DNA of 47,054 bases, from NCBI GenBank assembly GCA_903875225.1, contig CAIQVJ010000074.1:1-47054 (forward strand), in the 5' to 3' direction. Positions 17,145 through 24,902 of this stretch are shown piece by piece (the stretch's first letter is position 1; every line of letters begins with the position of its first letter). Below the pieces are notes generated by a model. That model was not told the DNA's origin and ran no database searches. It worked only from the letters and a program-made list of their open reading frames with translations. This DNA is from an uncultured Pseudomonadota bacterium. Lineage in GTDB: Bacteria > Myxococcota_A > UBA796 > SXON01. The position numbers were made by a program, and so were the translations under genes.

Positions 17145-18146
17145 CTAGTTCCCCGAAGGGCGCGGGGCATCCCCGTAGCTGGCGAGCGCCGCGCGGTGGG
17201 ACTCACGGATCCAGTCGACGAGCGCCGTCGGGGCGTCCACCCGGACCTGCGCCCCGAACCCGAGCAGCCACTCCTTGAGCTCCGGTCCGCACACCACGCG
17301 CATCTTGAGCCGCACGCCACCGTCCGGCAGGCGCTCGAGGCGCTGTGTGGGGTGCCAGAGCCGCTCCCGCACGTAGAAGGCGACCTCCGGCGAGAACCGG
17401 GCGACCACGTCCTCCGGCACGCCGCCCGTGATCCCGAAGCTGTAGGTCACCTGGTCGCGCGGGTCGTAGGCCGCGGGGTAGGGGAAGGTCTCCCTTCGCA
17501 AGCGGGAGAACCGCTCGAAGCGCTCGACCGCGAAGGACTTGATCTTGCCCTCGTTCACATCGCGGGCGTACAGGTAGAGCCCCTGCCGGTACACCGCGAG
17601 CGTGAGCGGCTCCAGGCGGTAGATCTTGCCGAGCCCGCGCACCCCGCGGTACTCGGCGTCTGCCGGGTTGGAGTACAGGAGCGCGGAGATGACCTCGTCG
17701 AGCAGCTCAGGGTTCGAGGAGTAGTCCTTGGCGTGCTCGCCGACCGCCATGAACTTCCGGTCGATGTTGTGGGTGAGATCCGCGGTGGACCGCGCGATCG
17801 CGGGCTGGAGGCGCTCGATGGCGCCCTCGAGATCCGCGGCGAACGAAGTGCCCTCGAGAAAGGTGTACAGCGTGCGCCCGAAGTGCAGTGAGAGCACCTC
17901 GGCGAGCGTGAGCTGCACCCCCGAACGCGCGTAGGTGGGCGAGATCGAGATCACCCGCTCGTTTCCGCTGCCGGTGTCCTCGATCGGGAGGCCGAGGTCG
18001 TGCAGGTCTGCGAGGTAGCGGCGGAGCGTGCGGGCATCGAGTTCGAAGCGCTCGGCGAGCACGTGGGCGGCCACCCCACCGCGACGGGAGACGAGCTCGA
18101 GGATGCGAACGAACTTCTGGGACTTGTTGAGGTCGGCGTCGTGCAT
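17145..18146 (-). CDS. WYL-domain transcriptional regulator
   Basis: A 333-aa regulator. The N-terminal helix-turn-helix (about residues 8-60) reads KFVRILELVSRRGGVAAHVL and FELDARTLRRYLADL, DeoR-like. A central helical region is followed by a WYL ligand-binding domain (about residues 185-245: RLEPLTLAVYRQGLYLYARD, then KSFAVERFERFSRL) and the WCX-type C-terminal extension. WYL proteins bind nucleotides or nucleic acid ligands and act as activators or repressors. It is the first gene of the operon with the unknown protein, MBL hydrolase and lipoprotein. The intergenic region to its divergent neighbour is AT-rich and holds an inverted repeat. Confidence 0.92.
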   Translation of the reverse strand: MHDADLNKSQKFVRILELVSRRGGVAAHVLAERFELDARTLRRYLADLHDLGLPIEDTGSGNERVISISPTYARSGVQLTLAEVLSLHFGRTLYTFLEGTSFAADLEGAIERLQPAIARSTADLTHNIDRKFMAVGEHAKDYSSNPELLDEVISALLYSNPADAEYRGVRGLGKIYRLEPLTLAVYRQGLYLYARDVNEGKIKSFAVERFERFSRLRRETFPYPAAYDPRDQVTYSFGITGGVPEDVVARFSPEVAFYVRERLWHPTQRLERLPDGGVRLKMRVVCGPELKEWLLGFGAQVRVDAPTALVDWIRESHRAALASYGDAPRPSGN

Positions 18147-18207
18147 GGTGCAAAGAAAAATAACGGGCCGGACATTTTTTGGCACCCCACCCGGTGAATA
18201 TGTGTAT

Positions 18208-18242
18208 GAACGGTTGACCCCGTTCGCACGTTCAGGTAAGCT
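18208..18242 (+). promoter_or_regulatory. Promoter with inverted-repeat operator over its -35 box
   Basis: TTGACC (18214-18219), a 17-bp spacer and TAAGCT (18237-18242) form a good sigma-70-type promoter. The -35 hexamer is exactly framed by GAACGG (18208-18213) and CCGTTC (18220-18225), a perfect 6-bp inverted repeat. A repressor bound there would block the -35. The divergent WYL regulator is an obvious candidate. Confidence 0.55.
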
Positions 18243-18269
18243 GTGCATACGTTCAACCCAGGAGCAGTC

Positions 18270-18488
18270 ATGGATCCCCAGGTCACCCACTCTTTGTTCA
18301 CCTTCGCCGCAGCCCTCGGCGTCGTCGCCTTGTGCTCCGGCACGCTCCTCGCCCTGCCCTGGACGACGGCGGCACAGGAGTCCACCGAGCGGGGCCTGCT
18401 CCTGGGCGCCGCGCGGCTCGCCACGCTGGTCGAGGGCGCGCTCGGTCTCGCCCGCACCCTTCTGGTCGTGGAGCGGCAGCCCGGATGA
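18270..18488 (+). CDS. Small membrane or exported protein
   Basis: A 72-aa protein. Residues 7-30 are hydrophobic (LFTFAAALGVVALCSGTLLA) and a second moderately hydrophobic stretch, LATLVEGALGLARTLLVV, lies near the C-terminus, so one or two membrane segments. Preceded by AGGAG at a good distance and by a well-formed promoter. No known family. Divergent from the WYL regulator, which may control it. Confidence 0.6.
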   Translation: MDPQVTHSLFTFAAALGVVALCSGTLLALPWTTAAQESTERGLLLGAARLATLVEGALGLARTLLVVERQPG

Positions 18489-18530
18489 TGCAGGCTGGCA
18501 ACCGCCCCCGCCGCAGTTAGTCCCCGCACC

Positions 18531-19469
18531 ATGCGAATCGGCTTCTTCGGCACGCCCGGCTTTGCGCTCGAGACGCTCCGCGCGCTGCACGCTGCGGGGC
18601 ACGAGATCGCGCTGGTGGTGGCCCAGCCGGACAAGCCCGCGGGCCGGGGGAACACGCTCTCCCAGCCGGTCACCGTTCAGTTCGCAAGAGAGCACGGGAT
18701 CCCCACGCTCCAGCCCGTGAAGGTGCGTGTCCCCGAATTCGCGGAGCTGCTCGAGGCCGCGAGGCTGGATGTGGGCGTGGTGGTCGCCTACGGGCGGATC
18801 CTCACCCCGCGCGTGTTGCAGGCGCCCCGACTTGGCTGCATCAACGTGCACGGGTCGCTGCTCCCGCGCTGGCGGGGCGCCGCGCCGATCCAGTGGGCCG
18901 TGCTGTCGGGAGACGCCGAGAGCGGCGTGTGCACGATGCAGATGGAGGAGGGGCTCGACACGGGTCCCGTGCTGCTCCGGGCGGCGACGCCGATCGGCCC
19001 GCGCGAGACCGCCGGGGAGCTGTTCGAACGCCTCGCGAAGCTCGGCGCCACGCTCGCGGTCGAGACCGTAGCCGCGCTTGAGACGCTCGTGCCACAGCCC
19101 CAGCCCAGCGAGGGGGTCACCTGGGCCCGACCGCTGGAGAAGGCGGACGGCCACCTGGACTTCACGCAGACCGCCGCGGCGCTCGACTGCCGCATCCGGG
19201 GGGTCACCCCCTGGCCCGGCGCCTGGGCGATGTTTCGCGGCGAACCGATGAAGATCCTCGAAGCCGTGCCGGTGGGCCCTTCCGTCGCCCGATCGATGGA
19301 CCAGCGGCTGCCCCCCGGGCTCATCGGCCGGAACGCGGTGGTCGGCACCGGCGGGGGAGCCTCGGACGGCTCGCTCACGCTGGTGCGCGTCCAACTCCCC
19401 GGCAAGAAGCCCGTCACCGGCGCCGAGTTCATGAACGGCGCCCGCGCGCTCGGCGAAACCCTCACCTGA
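18531..19469 (+). CDS. fmt: Methionyl-tRNA formyltransferase
   Basis: Formylates initiator Met-tRNA using 10-formyl-THF. The N-terminal Rossmann domain opens MRIGFFGTPGFALETLRALH. The catalytic loop is INVHGSLLPRWRGAAPIQWA (Asn, His and the SLLP motif), followed by MQMEEGLDTGPVL. The C-terminal OB-like domain contains IRGVTPWPGAWA. The length of 312 aa is normal. There is no Shine-Dalgarno. AGTTAGTCC lies 7-9 nt before the ATG and may be a -10 of a leaderless transcript. Followed by rpe 31 bp later. Confidence 0.97.
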   Translation: MRIGFFGTPGFALETLRALHAAGHEIALVVAQPDKPAGRGNTLSQPVTVQFAREHGIPTLQPVKVRVPEFAELLEAARLDVGVVVAYGRILTPRVLQAPRLGCINVHGSLLPRWRGAAPIQWAVLSGDAESGVCTMQMEEGLDTGPVLLRAATPIGPRETAGELFERLAKLGATLAVETVAALETLVPQPQPSEGVTWARPLEKADGHLDFTQTAAALDCRIRGVTPWPGAWAMFRGEPMKILEAVPVGPSVARSMDQRLPPGLIGRNAVVGTGGGASDGSLTLVRVQLPGKKPVTGAEFMNGARALGETLT

Positions 19470-19500
19470 ACCCCGCGACTCGTCGCCCAAGGAGACCTTC

Positions 19501-20160
19501 ATGCCCACCCTCGTCGCCCCGAGCATCCTCTCCGCGGACTTCGGACACCTGCACGACGACATCGCGAGCATCGCATCTGCAGACTGGATCCATGTCGACG
19601 TCATGGACGGCCGCTTCGTGCCCAACATCACGATCGGCCCGCTGATCGTCGCGGCGGCGCTCCGCGCCTCCAAAGCGCTCGCCAGGCCCCTACCCCTCGA
19701 TGTCCACCTGATGATCGTCGAGCCCGATCGCTACCTCGAGGACTTCCGCAAGGCCGGCGCCGACGTACTCACCGTGCATGCAGAGGCCTGCACCCACCTC
19801 GATCGCACCGTGCAGCACCTGCACCAGCTCGGCGCGAAGGCCGGCGTCTCGCTCAACCCGCACACCCCCGAGAACGTGCTCGACTACGTGCTCGATGAGC
19901 TGGACGTGGTGCTGTGCATGACCGTGAACCCCGGCTTCGGCGGCCAGTCCCTCATCGAGCGGGTGTTCCCGAAGATCGAGAAGATCCGCAAGGAGATCGA
20001 GCGGCGTGGCCTGCAGACGCTCGTGGAGGTCGACGGCGGCGTCAAGCCCGAGAATGCGCGGCGGTTCCGCGATGCAGGTGCCCAGGTGATGGTCGCGGGA
20101 TCCGCCGTGTTCGGCGCGAAGGACCGCGCGGCGGCGATCGAGGCGATCCGCAGGGCGTAG
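19501..20160 (+). CDS. rpe: Ribulose-phosphate 3-epimerase
   Basis: Interconverts ribulose 5-phosphate and xylulose 5-phosphate in the pentose phosphate pathway. A TIM barrel with VAPSILSADFGHL (residues 4-16), IHVDVMDGRFVPNITIGP, DVHLMIVEPDRYL, MTVNPGFGGQSLIE and VEVDGGVKPENA, which contain the catalytic Asp pair and metal-binding His residues. The length of 219 aa is typical. AAGGAG precedes the ATG. Probably co-transcribed with fmt. Confidence 0.98.
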   Translation: MPTLVAPSILSADFGHLHDDIASIASADWIHVDVMDGRFVPNITIGPLIVAAALRASKALARPLPLDVHLMIVEPDRYLEDFRKAGADVLTVHAEACTHLDRTVQHLHQLGAKAGVSLNPHTPENVLDYVLDELDVVLCMTVNPGFGGQSLIERVFPKIEKIRKEIERRGLQTLVEVDGGVKPENARRFRDAGAQVMVAGSAVFGAKDRAAAIEAIRRA

Positions 20161-20197
20161 CGGGGCTTTGCGCTCCTCCCGCCCGTCAACCACGCGG

Positions 20198-20203
20198 TAC
20201 ACT
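20198..20203 (+). promoter_or_regulatory. TANNNT box 6 nt before start (putative leaderless promoter)
   Basis: GGTACACT ends 6 nt (GCGCCG) before the ATG at 20210. Confidence 0.5.
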
Positions 20204-20209
20204 GCGCCG

Positions 20210-20530
20210 ATGCGCTTCGTCGCTCCACTGCTCTCGGTGTCGCTGCTCACCACGGTGCTGTCGGCGTGCGGCAGCCCCGAGGGGTGCAGGCTCTCCCAGT
20301 CGGGCACGTGGACGTTCCATACGGGTCCCCAACCCGCCACAGCCGGGGACCGGAAGCTCTCAGAGGCCGAATGCGTCTCCATCTGCGAGTCCGTCGGCAT
20401 CAGCGCTGTGCGCGAATGCACAGCCGATCCGCAGCCGGAGGACGTTGGTGACTCCGGCATCGACTCCGACAGCCAGTACTTCTACGCCATGAGTTGCACC
20501 GGCGTCGGCCTACCCGGCTGTGTGGATTGA
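20210..20530 (+). CDS. Small Cys-containing lipoprotein
   Basis: A 106-aa protein with signal RFVAPLLSVSLLTTVLSAC (lipidated Cys20). The mature part has five or six cysteines (EGCRLS, AECVSICESVG, RECTADP, SCTGVGLPGC), suggesting disulfides in the envelope. A DSGIDSDSQ acidic patch is present. Family not recognised. The start is fixed by the signal peptide and the TANNNT box. Confidence 0.7.
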   Translation: MRFVAPLLSVSLLTTVLSACGSPEGCRLSQSGTWTFHTGPQPATAGDRKLSEAECVSICESVGISAVRECTADPQPEDVGDSGIDSDSQYFYAMSCTGVGLPGCVD

Positions 20531-20610
20531 CGGGCGGCAACCTGCGGATCCCAACCGTGACCCCGGCCACGACAGCCCGCCAGAGAAGCCCGAAGATCCC
20601 CGTCCCGACC

Positions 20611-21543
20611 CTACTCCCGCCCGCACACCCGGCGGAAATTGCACCCCGTGCAGCGCTCGGAGCCCTCCGCGAGCACCGGGAAATCCTCCTTGCGCGCGAC
20701 GTTGTTCGCGACATCGACGAGCGCACCGCGCATCTCGGCCATCCCGCTGGCGACGGCCTGACGGGCGGCTTCGATCTCGGCGGGCCCGACGGCGTGTCGG
20801 GTCTCGGTGCCGTGTCGGATGTTCACGTGCATCGCCACGATGCGATCCTCCGGCACCCCCAGCTCCTGCGTGGCGTAGAGCCCGTAGACGCCCAATTGCG
20901 CGCCGATCTCGGCGTCGTCGTGGTTTTCGCCGGTCTTCCAGTCGATGATCACCACGCCCCCGGTGCCATCCCCCACGAGCGCGTCCACCGCGAGGTACAC
21001 CTCGGCATCGCCCACCGAGAACCTGCGTAATTCCTCGACCTCGCGGATCCGCGCCGCCGCGACGCGCAAGCGCTTGTAGATCCGGTTCTCGACAAGGTTT
21101 CCCACCTGCCGGTCGATCTCGTCGAGCGCCGCCTGCCACTCGGCGTCGGTCACCGGGACCTCGTAATAATGCTCTGCGAACCCGGTGAGCCGCGACGGTC
21201 GATTCAGCCAGCGGCCCGATCGCGACCCCTCGATGTCAGCCTCGGCCCCGCGGCGCGCCAGTGCCCGCATCGCCTCCACAGGCCAGTCGGAGATGGGCAA
21301 CCTCCGGTCGGCCTCCTCCATCGCACGCTTGAGCCCCTGCTCGGCAATGCCGTGCACCACCGTGCCCGTCCACATCGCCCGCGAGGTGAGCTTCTTCTGG
21401 ACGTAGGCCTGCCGCGCCTCCTTCGGCGCCGACGCATCCCAGCCGCCCCAGGACCCGTAGTAGTTGAACCAGTAGGCCCTCCGGCAGCCGTGCAGCGCCC
21501 GCCCGCGGGAGTGCGACCACACGAGCTCGTTCTGGATGTCCAT
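20611..21543 (-). CDS. Stand-alone PD-(D/E)XK (RecB/Cas4-type) nuclease with Fe-S cysteines
   Basis: A 310-aa protein with the PDDEXK_1 layout: a first Cys at residue 20 in HGCRRAYWFNYY, then GTVVHGIAEQGLKRAME (motif with catalytic-site His), AVDALVGDGTGGVVIIDWKT (Asp near 186 and DWK near 201), and QLGVYGLYA. Three clustered cysteines end the protein in CTGCNFRRVCGRE. One N-terminal plus three C-terminal cysteines is the [4Fe-4S] arrangement of AddB, Cas4 and related nucleases. There are no cas genes and no helicase nearby, so its DNA-processing partner is unknown. The start at 21543 fits the conserved N-terminus. Confidence 0.85.
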   Translation of the reverse strand: MDIQNELVWSHSRGRALHGCRRAYWFNYYGSWGGWDASAPKEARQAYVQKKLTSRAMWTGTVVHGIAEQGLKRAMEEADRRLPISDWPVEAMRALARRGAEADIEGSRSGRWLNRPSRLTGFAEHYYEVPVTDAEWQAALDEIDRQVGNLVENRIYKRLRVAAARIREVEELRRFSVGDAEVYLAVDALVGDGTGGVVIIDWKTGENHDDAEIGAQLGVYGLYATQELGVPEDRIVAMHVNIRHGTETRHAVGPAEIEAARQAVASGMAEMRGALVDVANNVARKEDFPVLAEGSERCTGCNFRRVCGRE

Positions 21544-21559
21544 GGATCCTCGCCCCCCC

Positions 21560-21598
21560 GGAGCTAACACCTCGGGTAGGCGCAGAAGTGTTAGCTCC
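21560..21598. promoter_or_regulatory. Perfect 11-bp inverted repeat in a divergent promoter region
   Basis: GGAGCTAACAC (21560-21570) and GTGTTAGCTCC (21588-21598) are exact reverse complements separated by 17 bp. The repeat occupies most of the 64-bp gap between two divergent start codons. Each arm reads GTGTTAGCTCC toward the gene on its own side, so it could be a pair of promoter boxes facing outward, or an operator for a dimer. Confidence 0.65.
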
Positions 21599-21607
21599 AA
21601 CCGACTC

Positions 21608-22297
21608 ATGTTGTTTTTCCTGCTCGCTGGCTGCGCCTCACCTGCCGAGACCGGCCAGGTCCACCATGGTCCCGACGATTCGGCCGTGGACGATTCGGCG
21701 GCGGACGACACCGGCCAACAGGAGTGCCCCGTCGGCGCGGTGCGGGTCGCGAGCTTCTGCATCGACGCCTGGGAGACATCCGTCACCGGGGATCTCGGGA
21801 ACCGGGACCAGGGGGCGGCCTTCCCGGACGGCTCGACGACTGCGACGGCGACTGCACTCTCGGGGGTGGTGCCGACCATCCACATCACCTGGTACCAGGC
21901 GTACGCCGTGTGCGCGGCGAGCGGCCGCCACCTCTGCACGGTGGACGAGTGGCAGCAAGCCTGCGGCGCGGCGAAGTACCCGTGGGGAGACGCGCCGGCA
22001 GCCGTGGACGTGTGCGCGGTCGCGAACATCGACGGGTCCACGACATGGACCGACACGCAGCCCACGGGCTCACTGCCCGCGTGCGTGAGCGCGGGGGGCG
22101 TCTACGACCAGATGGGCAACGCATGGGAGTGGGCAGACCCCGGCGCCACGACGGGCGATGGGCTCCCCGCGACCGCGAAGCTCGGCGGCGCCTGGTACGC
22201 GGGCGGGGCCGACGCCGAGTGCGGTCGCGACGCCCACGACGAGCACCCGCCGACCTTCGATGGGACGATCGGGTTCCGGTGCTGCAGCGAGCCGTGA
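21608..22297 (+). CDS. Lipoprotein with sulfatase-modifying-factor (FGE/SUMF1-like) domain
   Basis: A 229-aa envelope protein. The signal is MLFFLLAGC, followed by an acidic Asp/Ser linker, then a reduced C-type-lectin-like FGE domain: VGAVRVASFCIDAWETSV, HITWYQAYAVCAASGRHLCT, VDEWQQACGAAKYPWGD, GGVYDQMGNAWEWADP and GTIGFRCC. In myxobacteria such domains are often non-catalytic. The residues needed for formylglycine formation are not clearly present, so a binding or structural role is more likely. It is divergent from the nuclease gene across the inverted repeat. The 259 bp after it to the next gene show nothing I can support. Confidence 0.8.
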   Translation: MLFFLLAGCASPAETGQVHHGPDDSAVDDSAADDTGQQECPVGAVRVASFCIDAWETSVTGDLGNRDQGAAFPDGSTTATATALSGVVPTIHITWYQAYAVCAASGRHLCTVDEWQQACGAAKYPWGDAPAAVDVCAVANIDGSTTWTDTQPTGSLPACVSAGGVYDQMGNAWEWADPGATTGDGLPATAKLGGAWYAGGADAECGRDAHDEHPPTFDGTIGFRCCSEP

Positions 22298-22556
22298 GGC
22301 CGGGCTGTCATACCGCCGGTCGCGGACCCGGATCGAAGGATCGGCCAGCGATCCGGCGTGGCTGGCAAGGTGTCCCGGCCGACCTCCTCTCGTGTGGGCT
22401 CGGGCAGGGCCTCGATGAATGGGGCGGTCGCGGGGCTTGGGAGTTGGGCGATCAAGACCCACGTGAGCCAACCGGCAGAGCGCGCGTCCGACAGAGGCCG
22501 GGCCTCGGGGAGGTGCAGGCGACGGGCCACGACACACCTTGCTTCGACGCCCCGGC

Positions 22557-23066
22557 CTACAACGCCTCGCCGTCCGCGACCCCGACGAAGGATGCCCAGT
22601 CCGCATCGCCGACCAGATCCGCGTGCAAGGTGGCCCCATCGACCGTGCCAATGACGCTCAGATCCATGACCCCGCCCCCGTTGTCGGCAGACCACGTGCC
22701 CGTGAGCACGCTGTCGACGACGTTGCCGTTGAAGTTGCCGGCGAGCAGCTCCGCGTCGTCGTCCGTCGAGCAGGAGCCGTAGCCGAACAGCCTGCCGTCG
22801 GCGTCGTAGACGTTCAGGTGAGCCTCGCCCTGACACGGGCTGCCTGTCCCGCCGCTCAAGGTCGTTGTCCCCGTCACGGTGGTCATGTAGTGTGTATGGG
22901 CCTGGTCGCCAGTATCCGTGGCCCCGGTCTCGGACGTGCCGCCGGTCTCTGAGGTGTCGGTAGTGTCGGTGTTCTCGGACGTGTCGGTCGCCCCAGATGT
23001 GTCGTCGCCGACCGCAGGTGCGCCCGAATCGCGCACGAGGACACAGGCTGTCAGGAGCATCAGCAT
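22557..23066 (-). CDS. Putative lipoprotein with Thr/Asp-rich linker
   Basis: A 169-aa protein. The signal is MLMLLTAC (Cys8). A low-complexity Thr/Ser/Asp/Glu linker (about residues 20-55) of the kind that spaces surface domains from the membrane follows. The C-terminal domain begins HTHYMTTVTGTTTLSGG and contains two cysteines (GSPCQG and GSCSTDDD), and looks all-beta. No family recognised. The start is fixed by the lipobox and by a TAAGCT box exactly 6 nt before the ATG. Confidence 0.7.
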   Translation of the reverse strand: MLMLLTACVLVRDSGAPAVGDDTSGATDTSENTDTTDTSETGGTSETGATDTGDQAHTHYMTTVTGTTTLSGGTGSPCQGEAHLNVYDADGRLFGYGSCSTDDDAELLAGNFNGNVVDSVLTGTWSADNGGGVMDLSVIGTVDGATLHADLVGDADWASFVGVADGEAL

Positions 23067-23072
23067 CGCCCC

Positions 23073-23078
23073 AGCTTA
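23073..23078 (-). promoter_or_regulatory. TANNNT box 6 nt before start (putative leaderless promoter)
   Basis: On the minus strand GCTAAGCT is followed by GGGGCG and the ATG at 23066. Confidence 0.5.
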
Positions 23079-23149
23079 GCGCAAAAGGCGCGGGAAGCGA
23101 AGCAACCGCAGGTGCCGGTCAGCCTACGCCGGATCGGTGAACCGTGGCG

Positions 23150-23224
23150 GGCAGTACCACCCGGGTTCAGGCATCTGGGCGTTCCACGCGGGACCGAGCC
23201 GGTAGAGTCTCGTCGGCCGGGACA
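23150..23224. repeat. Dispersed repeat, copy 1
   Basis: Pairs with 26925-26999 in the same orientation. The core 23171-23223 matches 26946-26998 at 50 of 53 positions and similarity continues about 20 bp to the left. Both copies keep a reading frame of the type SGIWAFHAGPSR, so it may be decayed coding sequence. Confidence 0.75.
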
Positions 23225-23294
23225 GCACTACGGCACCGCGGGCGGGGCGCAGGTGATCCGGGTGCGGTGAGGCCGAACGGCTCGCGCCCCCCGG

Positions 23295-24902
23295 CTACCC
23301 CGGCGGCGTGGCCTGGCCATGGTTGTCGTACCCCCAGCACAAGAGCTCGCCGTCCGCGGTGATCCCGCAGGCGTGGGAGGCGGTGCCCCCCGCGGCGATC
23401 GAGACGAAGGTCGCGTCCGGGCTCGACGCCACGTTCCCCCAGCACGTCGCGTGCCCGCTCGCGTCCAGCGCGCAGCCGTCGCCGTAAGGCGCGAGGCTCA
23501 CCGCCGAGTACACGCCGGCCGGGAAGCTCGGCGTGTCCCGGTCGCCGAGGTCCACGATCTCACCCTCCGGGGTCAGCGCCATGCAGTCGTACTGTCCCCC
23601 CTCGACGGCGGTGAACGGGCCCGTGGCGGGCTCCGCGAACCCCCATCCCTGCACGTTCCCCGCGCTGTCGAGCGCACACCCCGCCTGCCCGGCCATGCTG
23701 ATCGCCGTGTACCCGGCGTCCGACGGCACGGGCAGCCCCGGCGGGACATCGCCCCAACACTGGATTGTGCCCTCGGTGGAGAGCGCACAAGCGAACTGGT
23801 CCGCTACGCCGACCTGGGTGAAGGTGCCGACAGGGGGGTCGGGGACACCCCAGTCGCCACGCCCCCAGCACGCGAGCGCCCCGCCCGGGAGCACCCCGCA
23901 CGACTGCTCGTACCCTGTCGAGACAGCGATGAACCGCTCCGCCGGCGGTTCACACTCCCCGTAGCCGTCGTAGCCGAAACAGGTGATCGTGCCGTCGGCC
24001 TGGAGCCCACAGGTGTGGAACTCGGCCGCGCTCACCTGGACCCAGCCGCACGCTGAGATCACGGCGGGGTCGGCGTCATCGCAGTCGGTGAGGTCCGCGG
24101 TGAACCCCGCGGGGGCGTCGCACGCGAGCGTAGTGGTGAACACGGTGCCGAGGCCGTCCCCGTCTGCGTCTGCGTACCAGAGCGACTGGCCGCTCGCGGC
24201 GGGGTCGTCGTTGTCGGCCGCACCGTTGCAGTCCTCGTCCACGTCGACGTCGTCGCACAGCTCGACACCGCCGGGCAGCACGTCCGCACGCGCGTCGTCG
24301 CAGTCGGTCCCGTCGCGGACGCGCCCCGGAGGCTGCTCGCAGGACGGCAACGCGTCCCCAGCGTCCCCGAAGCCATCGCCGTCTGCGTCCAGGAACCACG
24401 GGGTGTCGGGGTTCACGGCTGGGTCGGTGTCGTCGCAGTCCGAGCCGTCCGCCACGTACCCAGGCGGCTGGTCGCACGCGACGAGCGTGTTGAACGGCGT
24501 CCCGTAGGTGTCGAGGTCGCCATCGAAGCCCCACGTCGCCGGCTCCGCCCCGTCATCTACGACGGTGTCACAGTCGTCGTCCACGTCGTTGCACAGCTCG
24601 GTCGCGCCCGGGAAGATCGCCGCGTCCGCGTCGTTGCAGTCGGTGCTCACCGTAGAGAAGCCCGGACCGGGGCAAGCCAGCTGGGGGACCGCTCCGCCAA
24701 ACCCGTCCCCGTCCCCGTCGATGAAGCCGTTCACCTCGCCGCCGGAGAGGGCGTCCGCGTCGTCACAGTCGTCCGGCCGCTGGACACCGTCCCCGTCCCC
24801 GTCGAGCCGGTCGCCGAGCGCGGCGTCCGAGATCAGCGCGCACCCTCCGAGGGAGACGGGGACCCCGATCGCGATCCCGAGCAGTGACAGGGCCCTGGTC
24901 AC
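23295..24902 (-). CDS. MopE-type/RCC1-like repeat lipoprotein (downstream paralogue)
   Basis: A 535-aa exported protein. The start is GTG, overlapping the upstream stop as GTGA. The signal is SLLGIAIGVPVSLGGCALIS. Residues about 30-290 are a series of MopE-like metal-binding repeats with DGDGDG, DDCDDAD, FPGATELCNDVDDDCD and similar loops, rich in Asp and expected to bind calcium. Residues about 300-535 are RCC1-like blades (FHTCGLQADGTITCFGYDGY, SCGVLPGGALACWG, and HACGITADGELLCWG). This combination is common on myxobacterial surfaces. Ligand unknown. Clearly a paralogue of the upstream gene. Confidence 0.85.
   Translation of the reverse strand: MTRALSLLGIAIGVPVSLGGCALISDAALGDRLDGDGDGVQRPDDCDDADALSGGEVNGFIDGDGDGFGGAVPQLACPGPGFSTVSTDCNDADAAIFPGATELCNDVDDDCDTVVDDGAEPATWGFDGDLDTYGTPFNTLVACDQPPGYVADGSDCDDTDPAVNPDTPWFLDADGDGFGDAGDALPSCEQPPGRVRDGTDCDDARADVLPGGVELCDDVDVDEDCNGAADNDDPAASGQSLWYADADGDGLGTVFTTTLACDAPAGFTADLTDCDDADPAVISACGWVQVSAAEFHTCGLQADGTITCFGYDGYGECEPPAERFIAVSTGYEQSCGVLPGGALACWGRGDWGVPDPPVGTFTQVGVADQFACALSTEGTIQCWGDVPPGLPVPSDAGYTAISMAGQAGCALDSAGNVQGWGFAEPATGPFTAVEGGQYDCMALTPEGEIVDLGDRDTPSFPAGVYSAVSLAPYGDGCALDASGHATCWGNVASSPDATFVSIAAGGTASHACGITADGELLCWGYDNHGQATPPG

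Noticed and set aside
22298..22556. A possible gene on the minus strand (frame containing WLTWVLIAQLPSP)
   Set aside because: No start with ribosome-binding site, no family resemblance, and the frame continues as a shadow of both neighbours.
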